The notes beneath the pieces were generated by a model. The model saw nothing but the letters and a program-made list of their open reading frames with translations. It did not search any database and was not told where the DNA came from. This document shows positions 1-12,700 of a DNA stretch of 64,000 nucleotides, piece by piece (the stretch's first letter is position 1; each line of letters opens with the position of its first letter). A program made the translations under genes and the position numbers. Location: the NCBI GenBank assembly GCA_949126835.1, contig OX421499.1:28186490-28250489 (forward strand), in the 5' to 3' direction. The stretch is from Anisus vortex (Eukaryota; Mollusca; Gastropoda; Planorbidae).

Positions 1-575
1 TGGCGTTAAACACCTATATCGCCATACACGTTCTATGATCCGCAGTGCCAGCCTTGTCCATCTACTTTTGGTCTCAACCCTGCGGTGGAAGGTGTGGGAA
101 AGTGTGTGTGTGTGTGGGGGGGGTACTTTTCAAACATGGCGGCTTGTGTTGACACAAGTAGTTTTCGCATTAGTGGAGTTTGTGGTGGACTGATGGGGAA
201 GTGGGGGGGGGGAACAATTGTCCCCCGACTGTCATGACTCTGCGCCTAGGACAAAAGCCAGCACCATTGCGTCCTTCCCCTCCCCCTCCCTGTGACTCCC
301 AGGATCCGACCCTTTCTCCCTCTCTCTCCACTTTTACCCAGCCATTGTCCTACCACAGGTCTATTAGTCGTCCCCAGCTTGTTTTTTATAGCGAGTGTTC
401 GGAATTAAATCGTTTCCGATCGCGTTTCCGAGCCCTGTGCCCATTACTGTGAGCAAACATCACAAGTTGAACCATTGTGTGCTCATCTTCTATATTCCAG
501 CAGGTATAGGGGTCGGGGTAAGGGCGGAGGGGGGGGGGGCTACACTTTGCGCTACTTTTTGTTTTCCTGGCTAAC

Positions 576-837
576 AGCATCAACAACATGACAATAACAC
601 CAACAACTACAACAAAAATAAACCGTCTCCTCAATGCGAGTGGTGAAAGAGGGGGGTGGAGTGGATGAGGTGAATCGCCGCCGCCTCCATCACCAGCATT
701 ATCAGCATCAACAACATGACAATAACACCCACAACAAAAATAAACCGTCTCCTCAATGCGAGTGGTGAAAGAGGGGGGTGGAGTGGATGAGGTGAATCGC
801 CGCCGCCTCCATCACCAGCATTATCAGCATCAACAAC
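576..837 (+). repeat. direct duplication, units of about 128 and 122 bp
   Basis: The block beginning AGCATCAACAACATGACAAT at 576 recurs at 704, and its start recurs again at 826. It carries the same CCGTCTCCTCAATGCGAG and CGCCGCCGCC segments, giving two full units and a stub. Confidence 0.9.
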
Positions 838-1821
838 ACAAAGAGGATTGGGAGACAAAAGCTGTAACGGAAGCAGGAAACAAACAACCGCGGACTACCG
901 ACTAACACAACAAGGACGTAAATGTAATAAAGAATGACGCTTTAGACCAGAGACCGAAATACAAAATTATGTGGCCCTTTCTGGGGAGGCATTAGTTGTG
1001 AGCTTAATGCATATATTATATTGTGGCAAATTATATCATTTGAAAACGTGTGCAATTAGAGAATCGCTGCTATCTATCCAGGGCCTACATATGGCATATG
1101 GCTGGGTTTTTATCAATATTTGCAGATTCGGGGCTAAAAGCCTGGGCGTTCTCATATCTCCTCTATTCCTTCAGGACCGGCACACACTTTGAATATGCCC
1201 GCAAGAGAAATTGGGGCAAAATCATACAGCGTTACATGCAGTAAGTAAGTAATACTGAAATGGCCCGCCAATACAAAGTTCAAATCAAATTCTCTAACGT
1301 TGCATCTTTGCAGAGGTAAAAGTCACTGAAGAACTTCGAACGTAATAATTAATTTGAAATAGACTACATTGAAAGTTTTTAACTGCACATATATTGATAA
1401 TTACACAATAATATCATACCTGGATAGCTGTAATTTATCAATGTCGTTTTTTTTTACTGGCTCTCAATGTCGTTTTTTTTTACTGGCTCAAAGCCTTTTC
1501 TAAGATCGTTAAGCGGAAGCGAATTGTTGACGGCAAATTACGGGCATGTATCCAAGTATGAAAATTAATACTATTTATTATAGCAACGATCAGTGGCTTT
1601 TTTTTTTTTGGGGGGGGGGGGGGGGGCGGGGGGGGGGTGGACACACAAGACAAGAGAATAGTGCAAATCACTACTTATGCATCGATCAGTCTTATCAGGC
1701 AAGTGTCTGTCAGTAGATGTAAAAGCTATATATTTTAAATGGAAAGCTAGACACCAGAAATGACCAAGATAAAATATAGAGAAACAGAGAGGTAGAGATA
1801 GACAGAGAGATAGAGAGAGTG

Positions 1822-1852
<31 letters not shown>

Positions 1853-1910
1853 CCATATCTAACAAAATTTCGAAAATGAAGAAAAATGTTACAAGTCATT
1901 TAATCAGAAA

Positions 1911-1913
<3 letters not shown>

Positions 1914-2005
<92 letters not shown>
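1914..2005. repeat. AT dinucleotide microsatellite
   Basis: An uninterrupted (AT)n tract of about 92 bases. Its apparent open frame (alternating Ile-Tyr) is not coding. Confidence 0.97.
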
Positions 2006-2007
<2 letters not shown>

Positions 2008-4436
2008 CTTTAAAATACTATCATGGCAATATTTACTGAAACAAAATATTTTCATAACTTCTGTATCCCAAGCTACATTAAATATTCATGGACATAACCA
2101 ACTAACTGGTACTCTATCACTCTTCAATCTATATAAAAGTTGCCAACAAAAACTTATATTTGTCTAAGTGTGCGTGCGTCTCATTAAGTGTAAAAAGAAA
2201 AATGGGCAATGTTAAGCACCAAGACCAAAGATAAGAGTGATAAAATAAGATAAGATAAGAGTCTTAGAGTCGATTATTTAGTGACGTCGAGTCCAATCAT
2301 AAACTACACGATGTGGCGATATTTCTTTATGTTTGCTTTTGTAAATTGAGGGAGGGGAGGAGTGGGAGACGAGATTACAAAAAAAAAAAAAAAGAGTTCG
2401 TTTTCTTAAAAAATAAATAAATAGTCCCCAAGATGAATGCAAGAGAGAGAGAGATAAAAAAAAAAAGATCCAAAGTTAAACCGAGCGAGAAGCGAGTGAT
2501 GGACTCACTCGCCGACTAAGTGCCCTAGGACGTCTGTACAGTCTTTAGAAAAGACATTTGTATAGTAGTAGGAGCAAGAGGCATAGAGATAGATAGAGCA
2601 AAGGCCAAACAACATGGAAGGGGGGGACTTTAAAATACAGTTACGCAGACTATAAACTAAACATATATTTTTTAAATACTTTAATATAAATTAATATATT
2701 AAACACACTACGAGTTTTAAAATCAGTTTTCTTAGATAAGAAATGTCTAACTGCGATAAAGGTTGCGTAACGAATAGATCAGGCTTGGATTTACTAAGTT
2801 GAATTCTGTCTACTTCTACACCAGTGACGCATTTTTTTGTAAATCTCGTATATTAACTTTCCTTTCAATAATTCGTATGATTCTATTCGTGTGGAGGGTT
2901 TGTTGACCCACTTTCCGTCATCCTATTGAGCTGAACATGGCAAATAGGATCTTTGCCGATGACAACACATTTTATCTAAGTTATAGCCTCTCCCCCAGCA
3001 TGCACATCCGAACCAACCAAAATCCGATTTTTTCATGTTTTTTAAGGATAAATAATGAAGGAAGCTGTTTTCTTTTTTTAAAGAAGAAATAGAGAAGACA
3101 AAAGCTGTGGTGTGAGGGGATAAATGCATATAAAGTATTTATACCAAAAGAATAGAGTTTTCTTTTAATGGTTGTTTAATGTTAATTTTTAGTACTGAAA
3201 TCTTAGATATCCAAACCAAACTATTTTTATTTCTCTCGTTCCTCACTTAGAATGATCCTAGTAACATACATAGAAATACAGTGTCCAAGAAGACTTTCTC
3301 TGAAGCTAACTTTTTTTTGGGGGGAGGGAGATTTGGTCAAGTTCCAATGTTTAACTAACTGAAGTGTTGGGCTGGTCTCTTATGAAAGCTAAGCGTAAAC
3401 AAATATTGAGTCTGATCCTCGTGGAAATAAATGCTCATAAATTCGGTAATTTGGAAACAAATATCGGGGTTGGTTGGAATAGGGGAGGGAATGGAAAAGT
3501 GGCGAGTAGGGAAGGAAGAAAATTTTGGGAGAGATCCTCAGAAAAATGAAAAGTTTATTCAGGGAAGTGGATGTGGATAATTTTCCTTTTGGCGGATATT
3601 GTATTAAAGGGTGTCAATAGAAGAAAGAGAGAGAGAGTGAGAGAGAGAGAGAGAGAGAAGACAACAAAAAAGAGAGTCAGACAGCGAGAGTGGAAGTGAG
3701 AAAAAGAGAGAAAGGCAATACATACAAGAGTGAGAAATCACGTGTTTTTCAAGCGCGTGCTAGCCACAGGAGACAGCAATCAGCGCCATTGAGACAAGAG
3801 AGGTTTATTCTGGAAACATTGTTTGCATTGGAGATGCAGTCGCTATTCAGTCTCCAGGGGGCACGTCACCTCTAGCGCCACCTTCATGGGAGATCATCCA
3901 CATCCGGGTCAAAAGGAGGAAAAAGGGGAGGAAAAAAAATGAAAGCTTGCTTCCCCTTATATTCTTCCTTCTTTACCCCCCCCCCCTCTTACTTTTCATT
4001 ACATTTAACACCAACAGGAAAATATTTAAAAAAAAAAGAACTTGCTTCTTAAATTTATATGAAATGAAGTTGTTGTTTTTTTCTTTTTGATATATTTGAT
4101 TGTTGTTTGGTGTTAAATTATACTAATGGTTTGATTTTTAAATAAATGCCTTTGGCGAATGAGTGATTAAGTGATTAGTGAAGAAAGAATGAGATTTCAT
4201 TTACATGTATTATAAGTAAGATATATCAAAATGTGTGTTATGATTTATGTATGGCAGTAGACGGGAAACCATTTTTATATTGTTATTGTTTAATTTTTTC
4301 AAATGAATGAAATGTATAATTATAATTTGTAATTTAATATTCCAAAAACTGGATAATAGTTTGAATTATCGAAATAAACAGGGACTTTGTTTAAATTGAA
4401 ATATGTATTAAATTAAAGAAATAAGTTCATTCTATT

Positions 4437-4621
4437 CAGGGGAAGGTGAACTTTTGATAATAGTTGGCAAATTAGAATTTCTACTTCATCAAGCGTGGTA
4501 TCAGAATACAAGTCATACTGTTATTTTTTAATAGAAGGAACTTCAAGTGCATTTTTTTTAGCCATTGAAAATCGTTCTGTGTGCCAAGTCTGCCACGTAT
4601 GCCGTAAGTTGCCGATCCCTA
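4437..4621 (+). mobile_element. hAT-like MITE, degenerate copy
   Basis: Starts CAGGGGAAGGTGAAC and ends GTTGCCGATCCCTA, diverged versions of the CAGGGGTCGGCAACC inverted termini seen at 15464 and 54320. Shared internal segments include GCCATTGAAAATCG and GTGCCAAGTCTG. Confidence 0.75.
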
Positions 4622-4729
4622 ATCTAGGTTACGATATTAAATCATACATACGTTAATTTGTTGGTTATATTCTAGATTTATTATTAATTCTTTCATCTCG
4701 TAAGTAAAGTGAAGCACCTTTCGAACTAA

Positions 4730-4925
4730 ATTGATCCTTGGGCTGGTGAAGCAGCGTTTATCAGTTTATGTGGCCACGGCATAATAGGGAATGTGTGGCC
4801 AGCACAATGCCCAGCCGCCTTTACTTTACCCCAACTAATGTCAGGTACCCATCAGAGCTGGGTAAACTCAGGGACATCATTGAGTCCCGGGAAAAAATAT
4901 CGTAGCCTTCACCAGGATACGAAGT
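4730..4925 (-). mobile_element. tRNA-derived SINE body, head missing
   Basis: Reverse complement of the body of the SINE at 51638 and 63011 (ACCCAGCTCTGATGGGTACC, then the AGGCGGCTGGGCATTGTGCT segment and the CTGGTGAA tail). The tRNA-like head is lost, as in 5'-truncated insertions. Confidence 0.8.
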
Positions 4926-6550
4926 ATACTTTTATCATGAGAAAAATTATATTTTATGAAATGAATATTTGGCCACACAATACCCTTGCATATTGTGTCC
5001 AAGAAAACGAGCGAAACCTCCCTTCATTAGCCGTGTTCAGCTGGGAAATGCTATTAAGGTGGATACGTTTACACAAAGTAAAACTAATATAAATTATTCC
5101 AGATGATTATTTGTCTAATCCAACAATAATCGACTTTTACATTTTACAGGTTATAAAACTATGAATATGTCTCCATTTTTTTAAAGATTAATATTGAGAT
5201 TAATTACTAAGATTAAGAATGATGTATACATCATTTAAGTCTTCATCCGAAGCATTAATCTCAATGTCAATCAAAGCGTTTTATTTATAACAAACGTTAG
5301 TGACAGTTTGTATTGCTTAGAGTGGACCTTTCAGGGTATGGTGGGAATAGTATGAGAATTCCTCTATAATGTTTTTCTATCTCAACGCTCTGTACTTAGC
5401 TTTTAAAAGCCCACAGAAAGAAAAACTATTGCAGCGTAGAACAGCCCTAGGGAAAGGGGCTGAGAGGGAATGATCGGGGAGGGTAAAAAACAAGTCGCCC
5501 CTTTCCTTAAATGCACCCTCCCCTTTCCCAAGCGCATCATTCTTCATTTACTTAAGAGTCAACCCCCCCCCTCCCCATCACACGACTACGATCCTGTTAC
5601 TCGCTCTCACAAGACTGACAGTCTGTAGGGCTGGGGGGGGGGGGTGCACGTGTCTCCACATCTCATTCATGCGTGACCTGTTTTGAACTTAAGGTTAAAG
5701 AGGGATATGGGGGAGGGGCGGTTGGTTGAGGAAGAAGAAACTAAAGGATGTCTGGGGGGGGGGGGGGGGCGGACGCCGGGTGGATGTGTGGCGGGTGACG
5801 GGTGAAATGGCCAGAGACTGTCTGAGTTGGTGGCGTGCTCGGGCGCGCGGGAGAGAGGTCTATTCCTTGTTGTGGTTGTTTTTTTTTTAAGCAAGTCAAG
5901 AAAGACACCATAGAATAAAAGTATCCCTCTTATAATGAAATGTGGGGATTTTGAGCGCATCTAATAAATTAATACATCTAAACAAACAACAAACAAAAAA
6001 GTCAAAGTCTTGAAGTGGATGTAAAGTGATGGGGCTGGGCCGGTGGTGGTATTCTTGTCTTGACCGTGGGGAGCTGGGGGGGGGCGGGAGGGGGCGAGGC
6101 GCTGGGTAATGTGGACGGTGGACACGATCCATTGAATGAAACATTGAATATTATTCATTTGTAAAATTACTACAGAGTATATTGCCGGCAATCGTTAATA
6201 ATCGTTACTTTAGCCTGGTTTTTTCAAATGTCATTCAAAGTCGTCAACATGGATTTTTAAAGGATTGGGACACAAATGGCAGGAAGTTTATCATCTAGTA
6301 GGTGCTCTTTGGGCGTATCTGTAAAGATTATTTTGTAAAGTTTCAAACAAACTAATACAAAGAAAAGTATACAATTTCAATTTTATAGTCAACTTTATTA
6401 CAGTCCTCCGTCTCCACGTCACCTCCTCTTCCCCCCCCCCCCTCTTACACCCACCCCCATCCCAGACCCGCGCAATAAGTTAATATCCACAGGATTCTCT
6501 ATGTGTAAAGAAAAAAAAATACCAACATTTTAAAATTACTAGAAACGTAC
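4926..6550. other. non-coding, homopolymer-rich
   Basis: No gene signal on either strand. Long G runs (5633-5643, 5754-5769, 6077-6083) and a C run (6431-6442) create proline- or glycine-rich spurious frames. Probably an intron of the ETS-like gene. Confidence 0.55.
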
Positions 6551-6702
6551 CGTTCGTGTTTGAAGGGAAGCTCTGGGCGATGCTGACGTCATTGGTGGAT
6601 GTAGCATCAATGAGCGGAGGGATGCTGGGATTGTTGATGTCACCGGATGTGTCACCGAACGCGCATGGTTTCTTCTGCAAATTTCTTGTCGTCTGCTTGC
6701 TT
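6551..6702 (-). CDS. ETS-like factor, probable linker exon after the Pointed domain
   Basis: An open stretch with less AT-rich, CpG-containing sequence ends at a strong donor, AACG|GTACGT (last exon base 6551), again in phase 1. It would encode a polar linker (NGSKQTTRNLQKKPC, then Ser/Thr/Asn/Pro-rich). The acceptor is uncertain: an AAAAG at about 6703 and a TTTTTAG about 30 bases further upstream both give the required phase, and neither has a good pyrimidine tract. The low-complexity linker cannot be matched to a family by eye, so membership rests on position, phase and the donor. Confidence 0.5.
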
Positions 6703-9700
6703 CCATTTTCTTTTGGGGATATTATTAAAGTGGTTTTAATACATATTGCTAAAAATGTTTAGTACAAAATAATGACGTAATTTTTTTAATTTCTTCTAAC
6801 AAAGCAGTTAGAATTAGATATAATCATCATCAGATCTAATAATTAATTCAAATATAGATATAATCATCATCAGATCTAATAATTATTCAAATAATATGAC
6901 GTCGATATTTTTTACAATTTTACCTCCCTCTCTCACTCTCTTTCATTGTTAGGTTAAAAAAAATCTTAACAAATTTCTAACCAACTAACAGGAATAATAT
7001 AGGAGACGATTGTGTCTTTTCTGGTCTTAAACATTACAGACTCTCGTTCTATAAAGAACATTTTTGTGTCCTACGCTCATCTGCAGTCCGAGACTAGTCT
7101 TGAATCTGTATTAATGTTTTAAATGATGTTAATTTACTGGTTTTCCTGGTTTAATCAGGCAACCCATTCCATGGAGAAAGAGTGCTTATACGCATTTGTT
7201 CTTGCGTAAGGGATAAGGAAAGTGTTTTTGTCCTTATGTGTCAACTGAATTATCACATACAGTGCGTTTTTAAAGATTATGTTTTAGCATTAATTTAAAA
7301 TATAACTGTTCAAAAGTCCGAAAAAAAAGTTGTAAAAAAATTTTTGTAAGTCAATTTTTTTTTTGTACAGAATAAACATTACCCAACTACCTGCGTCACC
7401 TTGGTAGATCAAATGTCACAAATTGACAGTTTGGTTCGAAAAATATCGTTACAGGTTTATCACTTAGTAAATCAAAATAATCTGACCTTTAAGTGTGAAC
7501 TTTGTTCTTTCTTGTGCGACCCGGTAATTTTACTTTCTCGGGTCTCAACCCGGCATCCGGTGCACCGATTAAACGAAATACTTAGGCTATATGCAGTTTT
7601 CATCAAGCTGACGGCCTCGTGACCCTAAACACCCTTATACTACTATGTAGGGAGAAGCTTCAGCGTTACATCAATAAACTATAGGGTTGGTATAATATAT
7701 TTTTTTTAACCTTTTTTGAGGTAGGTCAGGTAACTGTACAGGACATGTGCGTTGTGGGGTCCAGCGAGCTTGTGCATTTCATCCAAGGTCATCTCGCTCA
7801 GCCTTGACCCGTCCACTCCAAAGAACTGAGACGCGTCCACGTCTGTCAGATTGAATTTCACGGAAATCCACCGCAGCCACTCGGTCACGTGGTTGTGGGT
7901 CCAGAGGAAGATGTCTGAGAAGTGAAAGGTCAGAAATACAAACTGGGTGTTTAGGATAGAGCAGACCATCAAGCTCGGTCTTTAACATGGAACAGAGCGT
8001 CAAGTTTGATGTTTAGCATAGAGCAGACCATCAAGTTCGGTCTTTAACATGTAGCAGAGCGTCAAGTTGGATGTTTAGCATAGAGCAGAACATGATGTTG
8101 GGTATTTTACATGGAACAGAGCGTCAAGTTGGATGTTTAGCATAGAGCAGAGCAACAAGTTCTGTCTTTTACATGGAACAGAGCATCAAGTTTAATGTTT
8201 AGCATAGAACAGAGCATCAATGTGATTGTTTTACCATAGACTATAATAAGATGGACCGCTTGCTCTATTTTTAGAGCTTATATCAACTTTTTTTTCCGTG
8301 CGCAACCAATAAGGCTGTCTTAAATTACTTCAACGCTCCTCGTTATTTCTTAAATGTTTCCGCTTTATACAACTTTCGATTTTAATTTTAATTTTTCATT
8401 GAGAAAATCGAAGCGATTCAATAAAACGGAAGTGCAAAGGAAACAACGAATCGTAAATTCCGAAAATCAGTGTTTCGAGACTCATATAGCAGAAATACTA
8501 AAGCAAGCGGTCCATGTATATTATAGTATAGTCTATGGTTTTACAGAGAACAGAGCATGAAGTTAAGTGTATTACTCTATGTTACTGCTGCTTTTGAATT
8601 GCTTTTAATGCTGCTAGTCTTGTTAAGCATATTGCCGGTTGAAAGAAGTTTTTTTTTCAAATTGTTGTAATTAATGTTGTAGTTTAGTGGTGCATTGACT
8701 ACTGTTGTTATAATCGTTTCTTAAGAAGTTGTTTCGACTGTTGTTGTACTTGTTTTGTTAGTGTTGTATATTTTGTAGTTGTTTTGTTGTTGTATATGTT
8801 GTTGTTTTGTTAGTGTTGTATATTTTGTAGTTGTTTTGTTGTTGTATATGTTGTTGTTTTGTTAGTGTTGTATATTTTGTATTGTTTTGTTGGTGTATAT
8901 GTTGTTGTTTTGTTAGTGTTGTATATTTTGTAGTTGTTTTGTTGTTGTATATGTTGTTGTTTTGTTAGTGTTGTATATTTTGTATTGTTTTGTTGGTGTA
9001 TATGTTGTTGTTTTGTTAGTGTTGTATATTTTGTAGTTGTTTTGTTGTTGTATATGTTGTTGTTTTGTTAGTGTTGTATATTTTGTATTGTTTTGTTGTT
9101 GTATATGTTGTTGTTTTGTTAGTGTTGTATATTTTGTAGTTGTTTTGTTGTTGTTGTATATATATTGTATTTATTTTGTTGCTGTTGTATATATTGTAGT
9201 TGCTTGGCTGTGGTTGTATATTTTGTAGCTGTTTTGTTGCAATTGTATTAATTCTAGTTGTTTTTGATGCTTTTTTTAAAAAATGTTTTTGTTGATAATC
9301 TTGGACTTGCTTTTGTTGAGGATTTTGTAATTGTTATTATTATTTTATTATTATTGCAGTTGGTATTTATGCTTGTCTAACAAGCAATATGTATTCTTAC
9401 TAAATTAGTAAGGCAGTCAAATGAATAAAGAGTATAAAGAATATTTGACAAAACAAATGACATTAAATGTGTGGACCTAAAAGTCTTTTCCAGCTACATG
9501 TACCGCAAAGATCTACACACAGAAGGGTACACATATAACAAATCGATAGCCCGCACTTATATATATATATATAGTTAAAATGTTGGATTCTAGAAGAAAA
9601 AAAACACTACAGACTTCGCTGAAGAGGGAGGCGGGTAAAATGGAGGGCTGGTGGGTGTGTCTAAGGAATGAATGGAGCGCCAATGGTTGTGATGTCTTAC

Positions 9701-12700
9701 AGATAGAGGTGATGGTGTCTAAATAGAATTGATGGTGTCTAAATAGAATTGATGGCGTCTAAATAGAATTGATGGTGCTTACATAGACTTGATGGTGTCT
9801 AAATAGAATTGATGGTGTCTAAATAGAATTGATGGTGTCTAAATAGAATTGATGGTATTGATGGTGTCTAAATAGAATTGATGGTGTCTGAATAGAATTG
9901 ATGGTGTCTAAATAGAATTGATGGTGTCTAAATAGAATTGATGGTGTCTAAATAGAATTGATGGTGTCTAAATAGAATTGATGGTATTGATGGTGACTAA
10001 ATAGAATTGATGGTGTCTAAATAGAATTGATGGTGTCTAAATAGAATTGATTGTGTCTAAAGAGAATTAATGTTGTCTAAATAGAATTGATGGTGCCTAA
10101 ATAGAAATGATGGTATCTAAATAGAATTGATGGTGTCTAAATAGAATCGATGGTAGTGATGGTGTCTAAATAGAATTGATGGTGTCTAAACAGAATTGAT
10201 GATGTCTAAATAGACTTGATGGTTTCTAAATAGAAATGATGGTGTCTAAATAGAATCGATGGTGTCTGAATAGAATTGATGCTGTCTAAATAGAATTGAT
10301 GCTGTCTAAATGGAATTAAAGATGTATACACATAATTGATGGTGTCTAAATAGAATTGATAATGTTTAAATAGAATTGATGATGTTTAAATAGAACAAAT
10401 TTTGTATACAAATACTAAGGGTTTCTAAACAGAATCAATGATGGTGTCTAAATATAATTGATGGTGTTTAAATGGATGTAACGGTGTTTAAATGTGGGGG
10501 TCTATATAGGGGTAATCGGATCTATAAGGAATTTATTGAATCTATATAGAAAAAGAAAAAAAGACATGTTTTTACCGAATACCACATGGTATTATGGTTT
10601 CTTGCATACATTTATTGTTTAGGCATTCTTGAAAATAATTGGAATATTTACTATTCTTACTGTCCGAAGATCACTCTTTAGATTGACCACTACCCTAGGC
10701 CAATATCTTACTGATTCATGAACGTTTCTATTTTTCAACTTTTTATATAAAAGACTTTTATAGTTTACTTTACAAATATCGTGTTGTTGTTGTTATTTTT
10801 ATTGTTGTTGCTTTATTGTTGATCTTCCTATTTTAATTTCAGTATACATATCTTTTTTTGTATGGGCGCAATTTATCTACGGATTATCTGTGTATGTTTA
10901 TAATTGTAATGAATTGCTTAATACTAAGAAAATGTGTATTAACAACGATAGTATTATACGGAATAGTCAGTCCAACGCTTGGTGTGAATAAATTGAGTGT
11001 ACTGTATAATACAGACTAGCGTTTCCCAAATGTCGGGTCGAGACTCAGGGTTAATAAAGCAAATTACAGGGCAGCTTAGAGAAGACAACTATTTCAGAAA
11101 TTCAGTTCTGTTGCTACTTATAGGCTAGTACAGACCATAGATCGGCAATCTATTGATAACAGTGTGCCAAAGTAGAATTTCTATTTTATTTAACGTGGAA
11201 AAAGCTTACAATTTCATCCTACTCTAGCGCTCAATTTCTGGTAGAAAAGACGTAAATTATTTTTAAGTTCAGGTCATACATGTGCCAGTGAAAATTGCAC
11301 TGTGTGCCAAGTCTGACACGTGATCCATAGGTTTTGCCGTTCCCTAGTTATAGTGCGATAAAAATTTAAAAAAAAATAATAGAAAAAAAAAAAGGTTTGG
11401 CAAGCGCTGATAAAGGCAACTGAGATTAGACTAACCTGCCGGAACCACGACTTCTTTCCCTTTGTATTTGGTGCTTTCAAAATCTGGGTCACAATCGTTG
11501 GGAAGTTTGGGGCCGTAGATGTCATACTCATCTTCGGGGCTCGTAAGTACGTCAGACACCGGCTCTCTGGTGTCATTTTCTGGCATTGGGGAAGAGCCGC
11601 GATGTCCTTGAAAGCTTCTAGTGTACAGACAATCAGGTTTGAATGTCTGCCACTGAGTTTGCTCGCCTAGCTGCAGATTGAGCTTAGAGTGAGGCAGCAG
11701 TGAGCTATGTAAGTGCTTTGTGTTTCTCCCTCCGGGAGATGAAACAGACGATGCAACTGGCGAAGCTGATGGCGAGGGTAGATTCCCGAGGCTTGGGGAG
11801 TTGAACGACGTCATCAGTATGGACTCTGAGGTAGACAGGGCATCGTTTTGAAACAGCGACAGCGTGGGGTTCTGCAAGGGAAACTCCGGAGTTGGCATGG
11901 AGCCCATTTCTTTGCTCGGGAAATTATAATTGCTCTGCTGGCCATTGGTACTAAAACATCGTTCCTCCATGCAAGACGGCACATCACTTTGAGACGGATG
12001 AGAACAGGAGGAAAATTCGCCCGAAGGACATCTATTGGTTTGATTGGTCATACTAGATTTCTTTTGCTGCTGCGAAGAGCATGCGGAATTTGCGACATTG
12101 TCTTCCGATATCGCAATATAAGAATGTGTTCCGTTACGCGGCAAAGGCATAAAATTGTCAGGATTCTTCTTTGAGGGAACATCACTTTTAGAAGAGTTGA
12201 TGTCATGGAAATAGGAGAGATACGAGTCTAAATACGTTGGGAAGTCCGGCTCGTCGGACGAGTCTGAGTTGAATGCCCTTCCATTATTGGGTATAGGACG
12301 ATCGGTCAGAAGTTGTTGAGTTGAATCGGGACACTGAGCTTCAGATTTAGGTTCGTGTTTAAGTGAGGTAATCAAAGGTTTAATTGGCGGGTTATTGGTC
12401 TGATGACACAGGGACTCACGATTCGGACTAGTGGCTGTCTCCGAGAAAAAGCAAGAAGCGTTCGTTGGAAGGTTCATTTTATTCAATACACTCAGCTCGG
12501 TTTTAACAGTTAAGTTTTCTGGACACATTGAGTCAAACATGTATTGGACAACTTTAATTCTATTGTCTGTATATTCTGAATTGTCCGCCAGTGAGCCGTT
12601 TCGTTGGTTAGCAGTTGGACGATATAAAGGCTGTGAAAAGTATTTCCTCGGTGAGGTCACCTCCCCTGGTTCACCAAGGCCTCCACCCTGCCTGCTCATT

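Larger units (their letters stand above)
1..4436. other. non-coding flank, low-complexity
   Basis: No supportable gene. It contains long G or C runs (about 110-122, 1610-1637, 3967-3977), GA-rich microsatellites (1819-1852, 3632-3660), an AT dinucleotide array and a diverged direct duplication. The 3' exons of the ETS-like gene are not found here, so this is probably one of its introns. Confidence 0.6.

Noticed and set aside
136..237. Short ATG frame beginning MAACVDTSS as a first exon
   Set aside because: 33 codons through a G-run microsatellite, no convincing donor, no recognisable continuation.
1819..2013. ORF with Ile-Tyr repeats
   Set aside because: Translation of (GA)n and (AT)n microsatellites.
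5667..6191. Proline-rich minus-strand ORFs as further ETS exons
   Set aside because: Composition comes from G runs; no ETS-domain residues and no matching splice phases could be supported.
9700..10480. CRISPR array
   Set aside because: Directly adjoining 20-bp units without unique spacers in a eukaryotic intron; a minisatellite.
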